Assembly: GCF_000348685.1 (NCBI RefSeq)
Contig: NZ_ANLA01000007.1
Span: 62,001 to 126,000 of the forward strand
DNA length: 64,000 nucleotides
Origin: Xanthomarina gelatinilytica
GTDB lineage: Bacteria > Bacteroidota > Bacteroidia > Flavobacteriales > Flavobacteriaceae
Direction of reading: 5' to 3'
In this document: one piece after another, positions 1 through 9,861 of the stretch
Layout: every line of letters starts with the position of its first letter
How positions within the stretch are numbered: the stretch's first letter is position 1
Program-made: the position numbers and the translations under genes
Notes under the pieces: generated by a model
What the model was told of the DNA's origin: nothing
Seen by the model: the letters and a program-made list of their open reading frames with translations, nothing else
Database searches by the model: none

Positions 1-2
1 GT

Positions 3-1001
3 AGAACAGAACACGAATTGCCAGACGAGCTAAGAAGTAAATTGGCCAAATTCTGTAATGTACGCGAAGAAGCTGTTATTCAATCCATAGATGCTTCAAC
101 CATTTACGATGTGCCAAATTTAATGCTGGAACAAGGTTTGGATAAAGTGGTTTTAAAGAAACTGGCCTTGGAAAGCTATACGCCAGATTTAACCAATTGG
201 AATAAATTTTTGCAACGTCATAAAAACCCAACAACCGAAATTACCATTGGTTTAATAGGGAAATATGTAGAACTTCAGGATTCCTATAAGTCTATTTTAG
301 AAGCTTTTATCCATGCTGGAGCAGAAAACGAAGTAAAGGTAAATGTAGAACCCATTCATTCCGAATATTTAAACCAGGACAATATTAAAGTAAAACTTTC
401 TCATTTAGATGGGGTTTTGGTTGCTCCAGGTTTTGGTGAAAGAGGAATTGAAGGAAAAATAGAAGCTGTAAAATTTGTTAGGGAAAACAACATTCCTTTC
501 TTGGGGATTTGTTTGGGCATGCAAATGGCTGTTATAGAATTTGCTAGAAATGTCCTGAATTTAAAAGATGCCAATTCTACAGAAATGGACAGCAAAACAC
601 CACATCCCGTGATTGCCTTAATGGACGAACAAAAAAATGTAACCGATAAAGGAGGAACCATGAGACTTGGTGCTTGGGCTTGCGATTTAAAAATGAATTC
701 ATTGGCACAAAAAGTATATAAAGCCAACACCATTTTAGAGCGTCACAGACACCGTTTTGAATTTAACAACAGTTACAAAGAGCAAATTGAAGCTGCTGGT
801 ATGTTGGCAACTGGTTTAAATCCAGATACAGGACTTGTTGAAATTATTGAAATCCCAGAACATCCATGGTTTGTAGGTGTGCAATACCATCCAGAATACA
901 AAAGTACGGTTGCCAACCCACATCCGTTGTTCGTGGCTTTTATCAAAGCAGCTTTAAAACATAAAAAAACAGGAAAAAGTGCCAGTATGGCACAAAAATA
1001 A
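3..1001 (+). CDS. pyrG: CTP synthase, C-terminal part (5' end outside window)
   Basis: CTP synthase makes CTP from UTP, ATP and glutamine in the cytoplasm. Only the end of the synthetase domain and the whole class I glutamine amidotransferase domain are present. The frame is open to the left edge, so the TTG at 18 is internal and not a start. The amidase nucleophile is the Cys of the GICLGMQ motif (codon at 510-512), and the His-Glu pair lies in the YHPEY motif near the C-terminus. The family is usually about 535-545 residues, so roughly the last 60 percent is here. yidC follows 93 bases downstream. Identification is secure. Confidence 0.97.
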   Translation, partial: RTEHELPDELRSKLAKFCNVREEAVIQSIDASTIYDVPNLMLEQGLDKVVLKKLALESYTPDLTNWNKFLQRHKNPTTEITIGLIGKYVELQDSYKSILEAFIHAGAENEVKVNVEPIHSEYLNQDNIKVKLSHLDGVLVAPGFGERGIEGKIEAVKFVRENNIPFLGICLGMQMAVIEFARNVLNLKDANSTEMDSKTPHPVIALMDEQKNVTDKGGTMRLGAWACDLKMNSLAQKVYKANTILERHRHRFEFNNSYKEQIEAAGMLATGLNPDTGLVEIIEIPEHPWFVGVQYHPEYKSTVANPHPLFVAFIKAALKHKKTGKSASMAQK

Positions 1002-1094
1002 AAACGGATTGGTTTTTGACTTATCCAAACGTCCCTAAAACAGGGATATTAATAAACCACCAAGGTTTTCTTCAATTAACAAGAAGAGATAAAT

Positions 1095-2999
1095 ATGGAA
1101 GAAAAGAAAATTGACTTAAATTCGATTATCGGATTTGTACTTATTTTTGGGATACTTGTGTACATGATGTACATGAATAAACCAACTGAAGAAGAGCAAG
1201 CAGCTCAGGAACAGGCCAAGCAAGAACAATTGGAAGCTGAGAAAAAAGCTGCTGAACAAAATAATGTAGCTGTTACCACTGCTGAGGATTTTTCTGCCGC
1301 AACCCTAACAGACTCTTTGCAATTGGTAGCCCTAAACAATAAATTGGGAGCTTTTGCTTATTCATCCACACTTCCATCGGCTACCAACAACGAAACTGTT
1401 GTTGAAAACGATGTGCTAGCCCTAAAATTCAGCAATAAAGGAGGTTATTTATCTGAAATTAAACTAAAAAAGTTTGTCGATTTTGATTCGGTTCCTATCT
1501 ACCTGGTTAGAAATGGAAATACCGATTTCAATATTAATTTCGGTACAACCGATAGCCGCATTCTAAATACCAAAGACCTCTATTTTCAGCCTACTGTAAC
1601 CAAAAATGGAGAGAACACTGTGGTTTCCATGAAACTGAAAGTATCTCCGGAAAAATACTTGGAGTATCGTTATGAGTTAAAACCAAACGATTATATGGTA
1701 GATTTTACCATTCAATCCAAAGGCTTGAATAACGTCATCAACAGTTCTCAGGAAGTGAATTTAAACTGGAGTTTAAAAGCCTATCGCCACGATCAAAGCA
1801 TTAGCTACGAAAACCGTTACACACGCTTAACCTATCAATACGACGAAGGTAAAATAGACAAACTGGCTCAAGCAGGTAGTGATGAGGAGCTTATAGAAGA
1901 TGTTAAATGGTTGTCTTACAGACAGCATTTCTTTAGTTCCATTATGGTTTCTAAAGAACCTATAAAACGTGTAAATATTGCTTCTGAAGATTTGGTGACC
2001 AACGAAGATGTTGATACTGTTTTTACCAAACAATTTATCACCAAGTTCCCACTGACTTTTCAGGCAGGTGAAATAAACCAACCTTTAAAATTTTATTTTG
2101 GACCTACAGACAGTAAGATATTAAAGAAATATGACGATAACCTAGATGAAAGCATTCCGTTTGGTTGGGGTATTTTTGGATGGATCAACAAAGCCTTGTT
2201 TATTCCATTATTTGGCTTTTTAAGTAGTTTCTTGCCTTATGGAATTGCCATTATTGTCATGACCATTCTTATAAAGCTGTTAATGTCTTTTGTACAGTAC
2301 AAGCAATTTTTGTCACAGGCCAAATTAAAGGTCTTAAAACCAGAATTGGATGCCATAAGGGAAAAATACAAAGACAACAAAATGAAAGCACAACAGGAAA
2401 CCATGGCGCTTCAAAACAAAGCTGGGGCAAGTCCGTTAAGTGGTTGTTTGCCAGGGCTTATTCAGTTGCCGGTTTTCTATGCCCTGTTTATGTTCTTCCC
2501 AACAGCGTTCGATTTAAGACAGAAAAGTTTCCTTTGGGCAGACGACTTATCTTCTTACGATGCTGTGGCATATTTACCGTTTAAAATTCCTTTCTATGGA
2601 GACCATGTGAGTTTATTTCCTATTTTGGCTGCCATTGCTATTTTCTTTTACATGAAAATGACAACAGGACAGCAAATGGCCTCACAGCCAACACAGGAAG
2701 GCATGCCAGACATGGCAAAGATGATGAAGTTCATGATTTACCTGTCGCCATTAATGATGTTGTTTTTCTTTAATAATTACGCATCAGGATTAAGTTTGTA
2801 CTATTTCATTTCCAACGTCATTAGTATAGGAATCATGTTGGTAATCAAGAATTACATCCTGGACGAAGATAAAATCCATGCGCAAATTCAGGTCAATAAA
2901 AAGAAACCTAAAAAGCAAAACCGTTTCCAGAAAAAAATGGAACAAATGATGGAACAGGCAGAGCAGCAAAAACAAGCGCAACAAAAACGTAAAAAATAA
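1095..2999 (+). CDS. yidC: Membrane protein insertase YidC
   Basis: YidC inserts and folds inner-membrane proteins, alone or with SecYEG. The 634-residue protein has an N-terminal membrane segment (about residues 10-28), a large periplasmic beta domain (about 95-350), and the conserved C-terminal five-helix insertase core (about 360-590) including the segment SPLSGCLPGLIQLPVFYALF. It ends in a Lys/Gln-rich basic tail typical of ribosome-contacting YidC. Length is normal for Bacteroidota. It lies downstream of pyrG and is closed by a clear hairpin terminator. Confidence 0.97.
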   Translation: MEEKKIDLNSIIGFVLIFGILVYMMYMNKPTEEEQAAQEQAKQEQLEAEKKAAEQNNVAVTTAEDFSAATLTDSLQLVALNNKLGAFAYSSTLPSATNNETVVENDVLALKFSNKGGYLSEIKLKKFVDFDSVPIYLVRNGNTDFNINFGTTDSRILNTKDLYFQPTVTKNGENTVVSMKLKVSPEKYLEYRYELKPNDYMVDFTIQSKGLNNVINSSQEVNLNWSLKAYRHDQSISYENRYTRLTYQYDEGKIDKLAQAGSDEELIEDVKWLSYRQHFFSSIMVSKEPIKRVNIASEDLVTNEDVDTVFTKQFITKFPLTFQAGEINQPLKFYFGPTDSKILKKYDDNLDESIPFGWGIFGWINKALFIPLFGFLSSFLPYGIAIIVMTILIKLLMSFVQYKQFLSQAKLKVLKPELDAIREKYKDNKMKAQQETMALQNKAGASPLSGCLPGLIQLPVFYALFMFFPTAFDLRQKSFLWADDLSSYDAVAYLPFKIPFYGDHVSLFPILAAIAIFFYMKMTTGQQMASQPTQEGMPDMAKMMKFMIYLSPLMMLFFFNNYASGLSLYYFISNVISIGIMLVIKNYILDEDKIHAQIQVNKKKPKKQNRFQKKMEQMMEQAEQQKQAQQKRKK

Positions 3000-3003
3000 T
3001 TTT

Positions 3004-3029
3004 AAGCTGCCATATTTGGCAGCTTTTTT
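3004..3029 (+). terminator. Rho-independent terminator after yidC
   Basis: A 9-bp perfect stem (AAGCTGCCA / TGGCAGCTT, 3004-3012 with 3017-3025) closes a 4-base loop and runs into a six-T tract. It starts 4 bases after the yidC stop. Confidence 0.9.
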
Positions 3030-3093
3030 GTTAAATAACATTTTAAGTTAGTAAACGTTATAATAGCAATTAAACAAAATATATATATTTAAT

Positions 3094-3798
3094 ATGAAAC
3101 AGGTTCTGGTTCTTTTACTAGTGGTTATCCCTACCTTAATCATGGCTCAAAACATCAACCAGTTTGATGAAAATGGGAAAAGACATGGTGTCTGGAAAAA
3201 AACGTTCGACAATACCAATGTGCTTCGGTATGAAGGCGCATTTAAAAACGGCAAAGAAATAGGGTTGTTTAAATTTTACAAAAACATCAATAACGAAGCA
3301 GTATTAACAGCTACCAAACAATTTAATGAGAACGACAATCTAGCAGAAGTGACCTTCTATGCATCAAACGGAATGATTATTAGCAAAGGTTTGATGAAAG
3401 AAAAAAAATACATTGGAGCTTGGACCTACTATCACAACAACTCCAACCAAGTCATGACTTTGGAACATTATAACAACCAAGGACAGTTGCATGGAGAGAG
3501 TTTGGTTTATTACCAAAGTGGACAAATAGCTGAAAACCGATTTTATAAGGAAGGCAAACTCCATGGAAAAGCCACTTGGTTTTATGAAAATGGAAACCTT
3601 ATGAAAAGCTATCACTATGTCCAAGGGGAGTTACATGGCGAAGCCAAATTTTATAATGCCAATGGAACATTGGAAATTGAAGGTCAATATAAAAACGATA
3701 GAAAAGATGGAATATGGAAATACTATAAAGAAGGTGAATTAAACGAAGAAAAAGATTTTACGCGCTATTCCAAAAATCCTTATTTAAAGAAAGACTAA
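3094..3798 (+). CDS. Secreted MORN/YwqK-like repeat protein
   Basis: The 234-residue protein has a signal peptide (MKQVLVLLLVVIPTLIMAQ) followed by a series of about 23-residue repeats of the form Gly-x-Leu-His-Gly-x-x-x-x-Tyr-x-x-Asn-Gly, which match the MORN/YwqK family. Family members in Bacteroidota are often labelled toxin-antitoxin YwqK, but that name comes from a Bacillus gene; nothing here supports a toxin-antitoxin role. The position after yidC suggests an envelope protein, but no function can be assigned. A second protein with similar repeats lies at 8024-8791. Confidence 0.85.
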   Translation: MKQVLVLLLVVIPTLIMAQNINQFDENGKRHGVWKKTFDNTNVLRYEGAFKNGKEIGLFKFYKNINNEAVLTATKQFNENDNLAEVTFYASNGMIISKGLMKEKKYIGAWTYYHNNSNQVMTLEHYNNQGQLHGESLVYYQSGQIAENRFYKEGKLHGKATWFYENGNLMKSYHYVQGELHGEAKFYNANGTLEIEGQYKNDRKDGIWKYYKEGELNEEKDFTRYSKNPYLKKD

Positions 3799-4159
3799 CA
3801 CCTATTTAATCTGGCAAACCCTAAAAACTTTGCCTTGAAGCTTTGTTTTTACCTTTTTTAAGGAGTGTTTGTAACTGTTTTACTGGCAGTCTCGGGTGTG
3901 GCAAAATATAAAAGCTCCTTATTTTCATAAGGAGCTTTACTTTTTAGGTAAATCACAAGTTGAGTAAGCTATTAATCAATCGAAGTAGGGAGTTCACCTA
4001 AACATAAGTACCGTAAAAATAGGAAAAATTATTGTCATTTTGAAAACTTTTAGGGACTAAAAATCAGGGCTTTTGGGTAACCTATTGAAAGCGATAGTAT
4101 TAAGCAGCTGTACTTTAATTAATAAACCGTTAAAAAGAGATAGATTTATCTAAAATACC
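3799..4159. other. Intergenic region, no gene seen
   Basis: This 360-base stretch holds the hairpin at 3911-3945 and nothing else I can support. No open frame with family resemblance, no tRNA fold and no long repeat were seen. Confidence 0.6.
3911..3945 (+). terminator. Strong hairpin terminator
   Basis: A 12-bp perfect inverted repeat (AAAGCTCCTTAT / ATAAGGAGCTTT, 3911-3922 with 3927-3938) with a 4-base loop, followed by ACTTTTT. It probably ends the transcript of the YwqK-like gene about 110 bases upstream. Confidence 0.8.
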
Positions 4160-4167
4160 TATCTTTG
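4160..4167 (+). promoter_or_regulatory. Bacteroidota -7 element before mnmA
   Basis: TATCTTTG matches the TAnnTTTG consensus of the primary Bacteroidota sigma factor and sits 12 bases before the ATG at 4180. This makes the upstream in-frame TTG at 4165, which overlaps the element, an unlikely start. No good -33 TTG was found. Confidence 0.6.
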
Positions 4168-4179
4168 CAAACTGAAATT

Positions 4180-5373
4180 ATGAAGAAAAAACGTGTAATA
4201 GTTGGACTTTCTGGAGGTGTCGATTCCAGTGTGGCAGCATACCTGCTTAAAGAGCAAGGATATGAGGTTATAGGCCTGTTTATGAAAAACTGGCATGACG
4301 ATTCTGTAACTATTTCCAACGAATGTCCTTGGTTGGACGATAGTAACGATGCCATGTTGGTGGCAGATAAATTGGGAATCCCTTTTCAAACGGTCGATTT
4401 AAGCGAGCAGTACAAAGAGCGTATTGTGGACTATATGTTCCATGAATATGAAAAAGGCCGAACCCCAAATCCAGATGTGCTGTGCAATCGTGAGATTAAA
4501 TTCGATGTGTTTATGAAAATAGCCCTGGATCTTGGAGCAGATTATGTGGCAACGGGACACTATTGTAGAAAACACACCATTGAAAAAGATGGTAAACAAA
4601 TACACCAACTCTTGGCTGGAGCAGATGCCAATAAGGACCAATCGTATTTTTTATGCCAGCTATCCCAAGAGCAATTGGCCAAAGCCTTGTTTCCTATTGG
4701 CGAATTGCAAAAACCAGAGGTTAGGGAGATTGCAGCACAACAAGGTTTGATTACTGCCGAAAAGAAAGATTCTCAAGGACTTTGTTTTATTGGGAAAGTC
4801 CGGTTGCCAGAATTTCTTCAGCAACAATTAAAACCTAAAGAAGGTTTTATTGTTGAGGTTTCAGACGATTTTCAAGCTTACAATCAGGAATTGCCCAAGT
4901 TTCAATCCAAGACCGAAGAATTGCAATATCTGTCCAAGAAGATATCCTACAAAAAACAAGATGGTAAAGTGGTTGGCAAACACCAAGGTGCACATTATTT
5001 TACCAAAGGGCAACGCAAGGGCTTAGCTGTTGGAGGGACTGTGGAACCGCTTTTTGTTATTGACACCAATGTGGAAGACAACATAATTTATACAGGTCAG
5101 GGCAAGCAACATCCAGGATTGTTTAAAAAGGTACTTTTTGTATCAAACGACGAGCTGCACTGGGTTCGTGAAGACTTGAAGCTTCAAATAGATGGGACCA
5201 TGGATGTTATGGCGAGGATTCGATACAGGCAACCTTTGCAAAAAGCGACTTTACATCAAGTAGATTCAGGTATGTATGTAGAGTTTCAAGAACCACAATC
5301 TGCCATAACCGAAGGACAATTTGTGGCATGGTATCTTAACGATGAATTAGTTGGTTCTGGAGTAATTTCTTAA
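4180..5373 (+). CDS. mnmA: tRNA-uridine 2-sulfurtransferase MnmA
   Basis: MnmA thiolates U34 of tRNA Lys, Glu and Gln anticodons (s2U34), using ATP and sulfur from a persulfide relay. The 397-residue protein carries the PP-loop SGGVDSS at residues 11-17, the catalytic Cys102 in [12 protein letters not shown], and a second Cys in [11 protein letters not shown] that would form the persulfide. The C-terminal beta-barrel RNA-binding region is complete. The ATG at 4180 was chosen because the upstream TTG overlaps the promoter element. The next gene starts 24 bases after its stop and may be co-transcribed. Confidence 0.97.
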   Translation: MKKKRVIVGLSGGVDSSVAAYLLKEQGYEVIGLFMKNWHDDSVTISNECPWLDDSNDAMLVADKLGIPFQTVDLSEQYKERIVDYMFHEYEKGRTPNPDVLCNREIKFDVFMKIALDLGADYVATGHYCRKHTIEKDGKQIHQLLAGADANKDQSYFLCQLSQEQLAKALFPIGELQKPEVREIAAQQGLITAEKKDSQGLCFIGKVRLPEFLQQQLKPKEGFIVEVSDDFQAYNQELPKFQSKTEELQYLSKKISYKKQDGKVVGKHQGAHYFTKGQRKGLAVGGTVEPLFVIDTNVEDNIIYTGQGKQHPGLFKKVLFVSNDELHWVREDLKLQIDGTMDVMARIRYRQPLQKATLHQVDSGMYVEFQEPQSAITEGQFVAWYLNDELVGSGVIS

Positions 5374-5397
5374 ATTGCATGAGTAAATAAGATACTC

Positions 5398-6999
5398 ATG
5401 ACCTCAAGACTACTTTTTTTAATACTGCTCTGCATGCCATTTCGTGTTTTTTCCCAAGAAGATGCTTGGGTGTATTTAACAGATAAAGAGAATGTGGCTC
5501 AAGCTTTGGCAAATCCTATTTCTATTTTAACTCAAGAAGCCATAGATAGAAAAATGGCTCATGGAGTTTCTATAGACTCTCGGGATGTTCCAGTAAACGA
5601 AAACTATATTTCGCAATTAAAACAGCAATCGGGTATTACGGTTTTGGCTAAATCCAAATGGTTCAACGCTGTTCATGTTCGTGGTACGGAAACAGATATC
5701 AATAATTTGGTAGCGTTACCTTATGTGGATCACATTATTTTCGCTAATAAAAGCTTAAATGCAAGAGTGGAAATTCCAAAAAATAAATTTGAGTTTGAAA
5801 CAGCACGAACCAGTTTTGATTATGGTCAAGCTGCCAATCAAATAACAATGATTCAAGGGGATGTTTTGCATCAAAGCAACCACACAGGAAACGGAATGGT
5901 CATTGCTGTAATTGATGCTGGTTTTCCCAATGTGAATACCATGGGAGCTTTCCAGCGCTTAAGGGATAACAATGGTATTTTGGGAGCTTATGATTTTTTT
6001 GATAGAAATCCAGATGTTTACGCCAATACCTCCAGTTCCCACGGAACCTTGGTTTTAAGCACCATGGCTGGCTATGTGGAAGGGTCTTATGTTGGTACGG
6101 CACCAGATGCTTCGTATTATTTGTTTAGAACAGAAAATGCCCCAGACGAAAATCCCGTAGAGGAAAGTCTTTGGGTAGAAGCAGCCGAACGTGCAGATAG
6201 TTTGGGAGTGGACATCATCAATTCTTCTTTGGGATATAAAATTTATGACAATGCCAATTACAATCATACCGATGCAGATTTGGACGGACTGACCACCTAC
6301 ATTAGCAAAGGGGCCAATATCGCTTTTGAAAAAGGCATCTTGGTTGTAAATTCTGCAGGAAATGCTGGTACAAATGGATTGAATGCTCCTGCCGATGCAG
6401 CTGGAGTTTTTACCATAGGGGCTGTGGATGCTAATGGAGATTATGCCGGTTTTAGCTCTCAAGGCAGCATCTTTCAACCTACCCAAAAACCAGATGTGGT
6501 GACTCAAGGCCAAGCCAGTGCTGTAATTTGGTCAAACAACAACATAGGAACCGCCAATGGCACCTCTTTCAGTGCACCTATTATGGCTGGAGCTTTAGCC
6601 TGTTTATGGGAAGCCTTACCAGATTTAACCAATGCCGAAATCATGCAGTTGGTTCGGGAATCGGCCTCACAATACCTAACACCAGACTATACTTTGGGAT
6701 ATGGAATCCCCAATTTGGCCACAGCCTTAAATCAAGGCTTAAGCCTTCCGGAGGCTGAAAACCTCCAACATAACATTCAAATATATCCAAACCCTGTATG
6801 GCATGAACTGCATCTCAAGATGCCTTCTACAGAAACAAATGTTCAGGTTATTGTATATACCATCTTAGGAAAAGCAGTCATGGAAGCAAAGGTGTTCCAG
6901 TCTACAACAATCAACATGTCCTCCCTAGCTAATGGGGTTTATTTATTAAAAATCAATACTCAAAAAGAGACAATAACCAAAAAAATCATCAAAAAATAA
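5398..6999 (+). CDS. Secreted subtilisin-like (S8) serine protease with T9SS sorting domain
   Basis: A 533-residue secreted protease. It has a signal peptide (about residues 1-19), an inhibitor-like propeptide region, and a peptidase S8 domain with the catalytic triad Asp173 (VIDAGF), His215 (SSHGTLV) and Ser390 (GTSFSAP). Residues about 460-533 form a type A T9SS C-terminal domain (YPNPVWHELHL ... NGVYLLKI ... KKIIKK), which should direct export across the outer membrane. The substrate is unknown. Family call and T9SS export are strongly supported by visible motifs. Confidence 0.95.
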   Translation: MTSRLLFLILLCMPFRVFSQEDAWVYLTDKENVAQALANPISILTQEAIDRKMAHGVSIDSRDVPVNENYISQLKQQSGITVLAKSKWFNAVHVRGTETDINNLVALPYVDHIIFANKSLNARVEIPKNKFEFETARTSFDYGQAANQITMIQGDVLHQSNHTGNGMVIAVIDAGFPNVNTMGAFQRLRDNNGILGAYDFFDRNPDVYANTSSSHGTLVLSTMAGYVEGSYVGTAPDASYYLFRTENAPDENPVEESLWVEAAERADSLGVDIINSSLGYKIYDNANYNHTDADLDGLTTYISKGANIAFEKGILVVNSAGNAGTNGLNAPADAAGVFTIGAVDANGDYAGFSSQGSIFQPTQKPDVVTQGQASAVIWSNNNIGTANGTSFSAPIMAGALACLWEALPDLTNAEIMQLVRESASQYLTPDYTLGYGIPNLATALNQGLSLPEAENLQHNIQIYPNPVWHELHLKMPSTETNVQVIVYTILGKAVMEAKVFQSTTINMSSLANGVYLLKINTQKETITKKIIKK

Positions 7000-7071
7000 T
7001 ACAATCTCAATATAGAATCAGTTTCAAGAATTATCTTGATCAAAGTCGAAAGCTCTTTTAACAATATATTT

Positions 7072-8013
7072 ATGACAAACAGAATCACACAACTTTTCAA
7101 TACCACATATCCAATCGTTCAAGCCGGCATGATCTGGAATTCCGGTTGGCGCTTGGCTTCGGCTGCAAGCAATGCAGGAGCATTAGGTTTAATAGGGGCA
7201 GGATCCATGTACCCTGACGTTTTAAGGGAACACATTCAAAAATGCCAAAAAGCCACTAACAAACCATTTGGGGTCAATGTGCCTATGCTGTATCCAAACA
7301 TCCAGGAGATCATGGATATTATTGTGGAAGAAAATGTTAAGATTGTATTTACCTCGGCAGGAAACCCTAAAACCTGGACCAGTTGGTTACAGGACAAAGG
7401 CATCACTGTGGTACATGTGGTAAGTAGTGTGAAATTTGCATTAAAAGCTCAAGAAGCAGGTGTGGATGCTGTGGTTGCCGAAGGTTTTGAAGCTGGAGGA
7501 CACAATGGAAGGGACGAAACCACTACCTTAACATTAATTCCTATGGTAAAGGAGCACTTGCAAATTCCATTAATTGCAGCTGGAGGAATTGCTACAGGAA
7601 AAGCCATGTTGGCAGCCATGGTTTTAGGAGCCGATGGCGTGCAAGTGGGCAGCCGTTTTGTGGCCAGCGAAGAAAGCTCGGCACACCAAGCCTTTAAACA
7701 AGTGGTTGTGGATGTTAAAGAAGGCGATACCCAATTAACCCTAAAAGAATTGGCACCTGTTCGTTTGGTGAAAAATAAATTTTACAACGAGATTCAGGAA
7801 TTGTATAAAACAGCTCCAACACCTGAACAATTAAAAGACTTATTAGGTCGTGCAAGAGCAAAACGGGGCATGTTTGAAGGCGATTTGGATGATGGCGAAT
7901 TGGAAATAGGCCAAATTGCTGGTTTGATACATGACATTAAACCAGCTGCTCAAATTGTGGCAGACATGATGCAGGAATTTGAGGAAGCGAAACAGTTTGT
8001 TGCTACACTTTAA
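7072..8013 (+). CDS. NAD(P)H-dependent flavin oxidoreductase (nitronate monooxygenase / FabK-like)
   Basis: A 313-residue FMN-binding TIM-barrel protein of the 2-nitropropane dioxygenase/FabK family. Visible signatures are FGVNVPM, EGFEAGGHNGRDE, the phosphate-binding LIAAGGIATG and GADGVQVGSRF. Family members either oxidise alkyl nitronates or reduce enoyl-ACP; the sequence by eye does not decide between them. An in-frame TTG at 7036 would add 12 residues unlike the family; the ATG at 7072 gives the usual N-terminus (MTNRITQLF). Confidence is high for the family and low for the exact reaction. Confidence 0.9.
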   Translation: MTNRITQLFNTTYPIVQAGMIWNSGWRLASAASNAGALGLIGAGSMYPDVLREHIQKCQKATNKPFGVNVPMLYPNIQEIMDIIVEENVKIVFTSAGNPKTWTSWLQDKGITVVHVVSSVKFALKAQEAGVDAVVAEGFEAGGHNGRDETTTLTLIPMVKEHLQIPLIAAGGIATGKAMLAAMVLGADGVQVGSRFVASEESSAHQAFKQVVVDVKEGDTQLTLKELAPVRLVKNKFYNEIQELYKTAPTPEQLKDLLGRARAKRGMFEGDLDDGELEIGQIAGLIHDIKPAAQIVADMMQEFEEAKQFVATL

Positions 8014-8023
8014 AATCCTACTT

Positions 8024-8791
8024 ATGAAATTAAAACACCTTCCAATATTGTTGTGCCTGACGTTCTGTATATCATTGGCAACAGCCCAAAAACCTGAAAA
8101 AGTTAAAAAGGTTACGGAAAAAGTGTCTTTTGGAACGGCAACATACCAAGTTTTAAAATCAGATAAAATAACCAAACATGGTACTTATAAGGTCATGGAT
8201 TATATTTATAAACAACCACTAGTTGTCGGCACTTATCTGTATGGTGAAAAAAATGGTGTATGGAAGGCATGGTATGCAGGAACAAATCACTTAAAAAACG
8301 AAGGGACTTATAAAGCAAATAAAAAAGTAGGGATTTGGAAGTATTACGATTATTTTGGGGTATTGCTGCATAGCTATAACCATGACACAGATACCCTTAT
8401 ATTTTCCAGTGCATGTGGAACCGATACAAAATATGAAGTGCTTGTTGATGGAATATCAGTTTGGAAAACCCTTGATTGTCCACCAGCATACCTTGGAGGG
8501 ATCTCAAATTTGAATATCGATATTACAAATACCTATATTAATTCCAAAAAAGAAAACACCAATGCTGTTGGAGCTATTTATGCAGATATTTCCATATTAG
8601 TTAAAAAAGATGGGACTGTTGGAGACCTAAGAGCAAATGAACCCTTGTTAAACCAAGATTTCAGGATTATATTGGAAGATATGATAAACAATACAAAAGG
8701 CGAGTGGTTGCCAGCTGAATTGGATGGGGAAAAAGAGGATGCCTATGTGGTCTTAAAGTCTGTTATATCGAGTTTTCAAACAAGTGATTAA
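8024..8791 (+). CDS. Secreted protein with MORN-like repeats, function unknown
   Basis: A 255-residue protein with a signal peptide (MKLKHLPILLCLTFCISLATAQ). Two or three MORN/YwqK-like units (GEKNGVWKAWY, ANKKVGIWKYYDY) occupy about residues 70-110. The C-terminal half contains a stretch (GAIYADISILVKKDGTVGDLRANEPL) that resembles the beta-strand region of TonB C-terminal domains, a weak similarity. An upstream in-frame start at 7979 would overlap the previous gene by 35 bases and bury the signal peptide, so the ATG at 8024 was chosen. Confidence 0.75.
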   Translation: MKLKHLPILLCLTFCISLATAQKPEKVKKVTEKVSFGTATYQVLKSDKITKHGTYKVMDYIYKQPLVVGTYLYGEKNGVWKAWYAGTNHLKNEGTYKANKKVGIWKYYDYFGVLLHSYNHDTDTLIFSSACGTDTKYEVLVDGISVWKTLDCPPAYLGGISNLNIDITNTYINSKKENTNAVGAIYADISILVKKDGTVGDLRANEPLLNQDFRIILEDMINNTKGEWLPAELDGEKEDAYVVLKSVISSFQTSD

Positions 8792-8805
8792 ACGTTGCAG
8801 TACAA

Positions 8806-9741
8806 CTATTGCTTCAATAAGGCATCAATAGAAACCTGATACAGCCTACTGGAGCCATTATCGGCTTTATGCAATTCGCTTATAAATTCTTCAGTGGTTA
8901 AGGCCTTTTCCTGTTGTACCTTTGTATGGTCCCGTTTGCTTGTAAAGTATAAGGTATTCGTTTTGGTATCTACAAAAGGACAGTAATCCATCTTGTTGGA
9001 ATTGATGTTTGCTCCTAAATTTTCAGCAGGTGTCCATCCGTCCTCTGTTTGAAAACTGATGTATAGATCCCCACTTCCAAAACCGTCTTTTCGGTTATAA
9101 CTTCCAAAAATAATGTAGGAGGCATCTGGAGCAATAAAGGCATTGTATTCATACCCTTCGGTATTTATGGACATAGGTAGTTTCTTGGGTTTTTGGTACC
9201 TATTGTTTTCATAAACGCTAATATAAATATCATCCTTCGTTTTTAAATCTGGATTGTCTCGTGTAAAATAAAAGTCCCCATTGTTTGCAATGGAAGGGTA
9301 AAACTCTCCATCTTCCGTATTTATGGGGCTTCCTATATTTTTTGGTTCAGACCAAGCAGCGTCTAAAGTGGCTCGTTCCACAAACCAAATATCAAAATCT
9401 TTTTGCTGGATTTGACTTTGGTCTAAGGGTCTGCTGGACACAAAATAGAGTGTCAATCCATTTGAAGCAAAATATGGTTCCAAATCAAAATGCATCCCGG
9501 AAAACGAAGCAATTTCAGGTTGCGACCAAATGTTGTTTTCTTTTTTAACAGAAACAATGGCAGATAAATTGCCCATGACACTTTGTGCTGTAAACAATAT
9601 TTCTTTGCCATTAGGCGATAGGGTAAAATCCCTAACGTTAGGGAATTGTTTGGTGAGCTCTGCTAAAAATAATTCTGGGGTTTCCTGCGAAAAGCTAAAC
9701 AGTGAAATAAGCGAAATTCCTATGGTGTAAATAAATTTCAT
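8806..9741 (-). CDS. Periplasmic TolB-like / PD40 beta-propeller protein
   Basis: A 311-residue exported protein with a signal peptide (MKFIYTIGISLISLFSFSQ). The mature part has repeated WD40-like PD40 units (FTLSPNGKEILFTA, EPYFASNGLTLYFVSSRP, FYPSIANNGDFYFTRDN, AFIAPDASYIIFGSYN, CPFVDTKTNTLYFTSKR), as in TolB-type propellers. No catalytic residues are evident. The start at 9741 was preferred over 9774 because it begins directly at the signal peptide. It converges with the preceding gene. Specific role unknown. Confidence 0.85.
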   Translation of the reverse strand: MKFIYTIGISLISLFSFSQETPELFLAELTKQFPNVRDFTLSPNGKEILFTAQSVMGNLSAIVSVKKENNIWSQPEIASFSGMHFDLEPYFASNGLTLYFVSSRPLDQSQIQQKDFDIWFVERATLDAAWSEPKNIGSPINTEDGEFYPSIANNGDFYFTRDNPDLKTKDDIYISVYENNRYQKPKKLPMSINTEGYEYNAFIAPDASYIIFGSYNRKDGFGSGDLYISFQTEDGWTPAENLGANINSNKMDYCPFVDTKTNTLYFTSKRDHTKVQQEKALTTEEFISELHKADNGSSRLYQVSIDALLKQ

Positions 9742-9849
9742 ATATAAAATTTGAAGCAAGATACTGAAAGCCATAAAACCAAATTCTTAACAGGATGTTA
9801 ATCTGTTATAAAAACCAACAGTTGGTTAGTTTAACAAAAAGCTAAGTGC

Positions 9850-9857
9850 TACTTTTG
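9850..9857 (+). promoter_or_regulatory. Bacteroidota -7 element before the MATE gene
   Basis: TACTTTTG matches TAnnTTTG and ends 4 bases before the ATG at 9862, which would give a very short leader or a leaderless transcript. No well-spaced -33 TTG was seen. Confidence 0.5.
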
Positions 9858-9861
9858 CCAA

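Noticed and set aside
3094-3798. Toxin-antitoxin module (YwqK family name)
   Set aside because: The protein has a signal peptide and MORN-like repeats and no partner toxin gene is adjacent.
4066-4092. A further TGTAACC-like site (GGGTAACC) before mnmA
   Set aside because: The first bases differ and there is no CATC 15 bases downstream; mnmA has an ordinary TAnnTTTG element.
6055-6513. 152-codon minus-strand frame opposite the subtilisin gene
   Set aside because: Antisense shadow of a conserved protease domain, Cys/Ile/Ser-rich without domain features.
7036-7071. TTG start 12 codons upstream for the flavin oxidoreductase
   Set aside because: Extra residues do not match the family N-terminus, and the ATG at 7072 gives the expected start.
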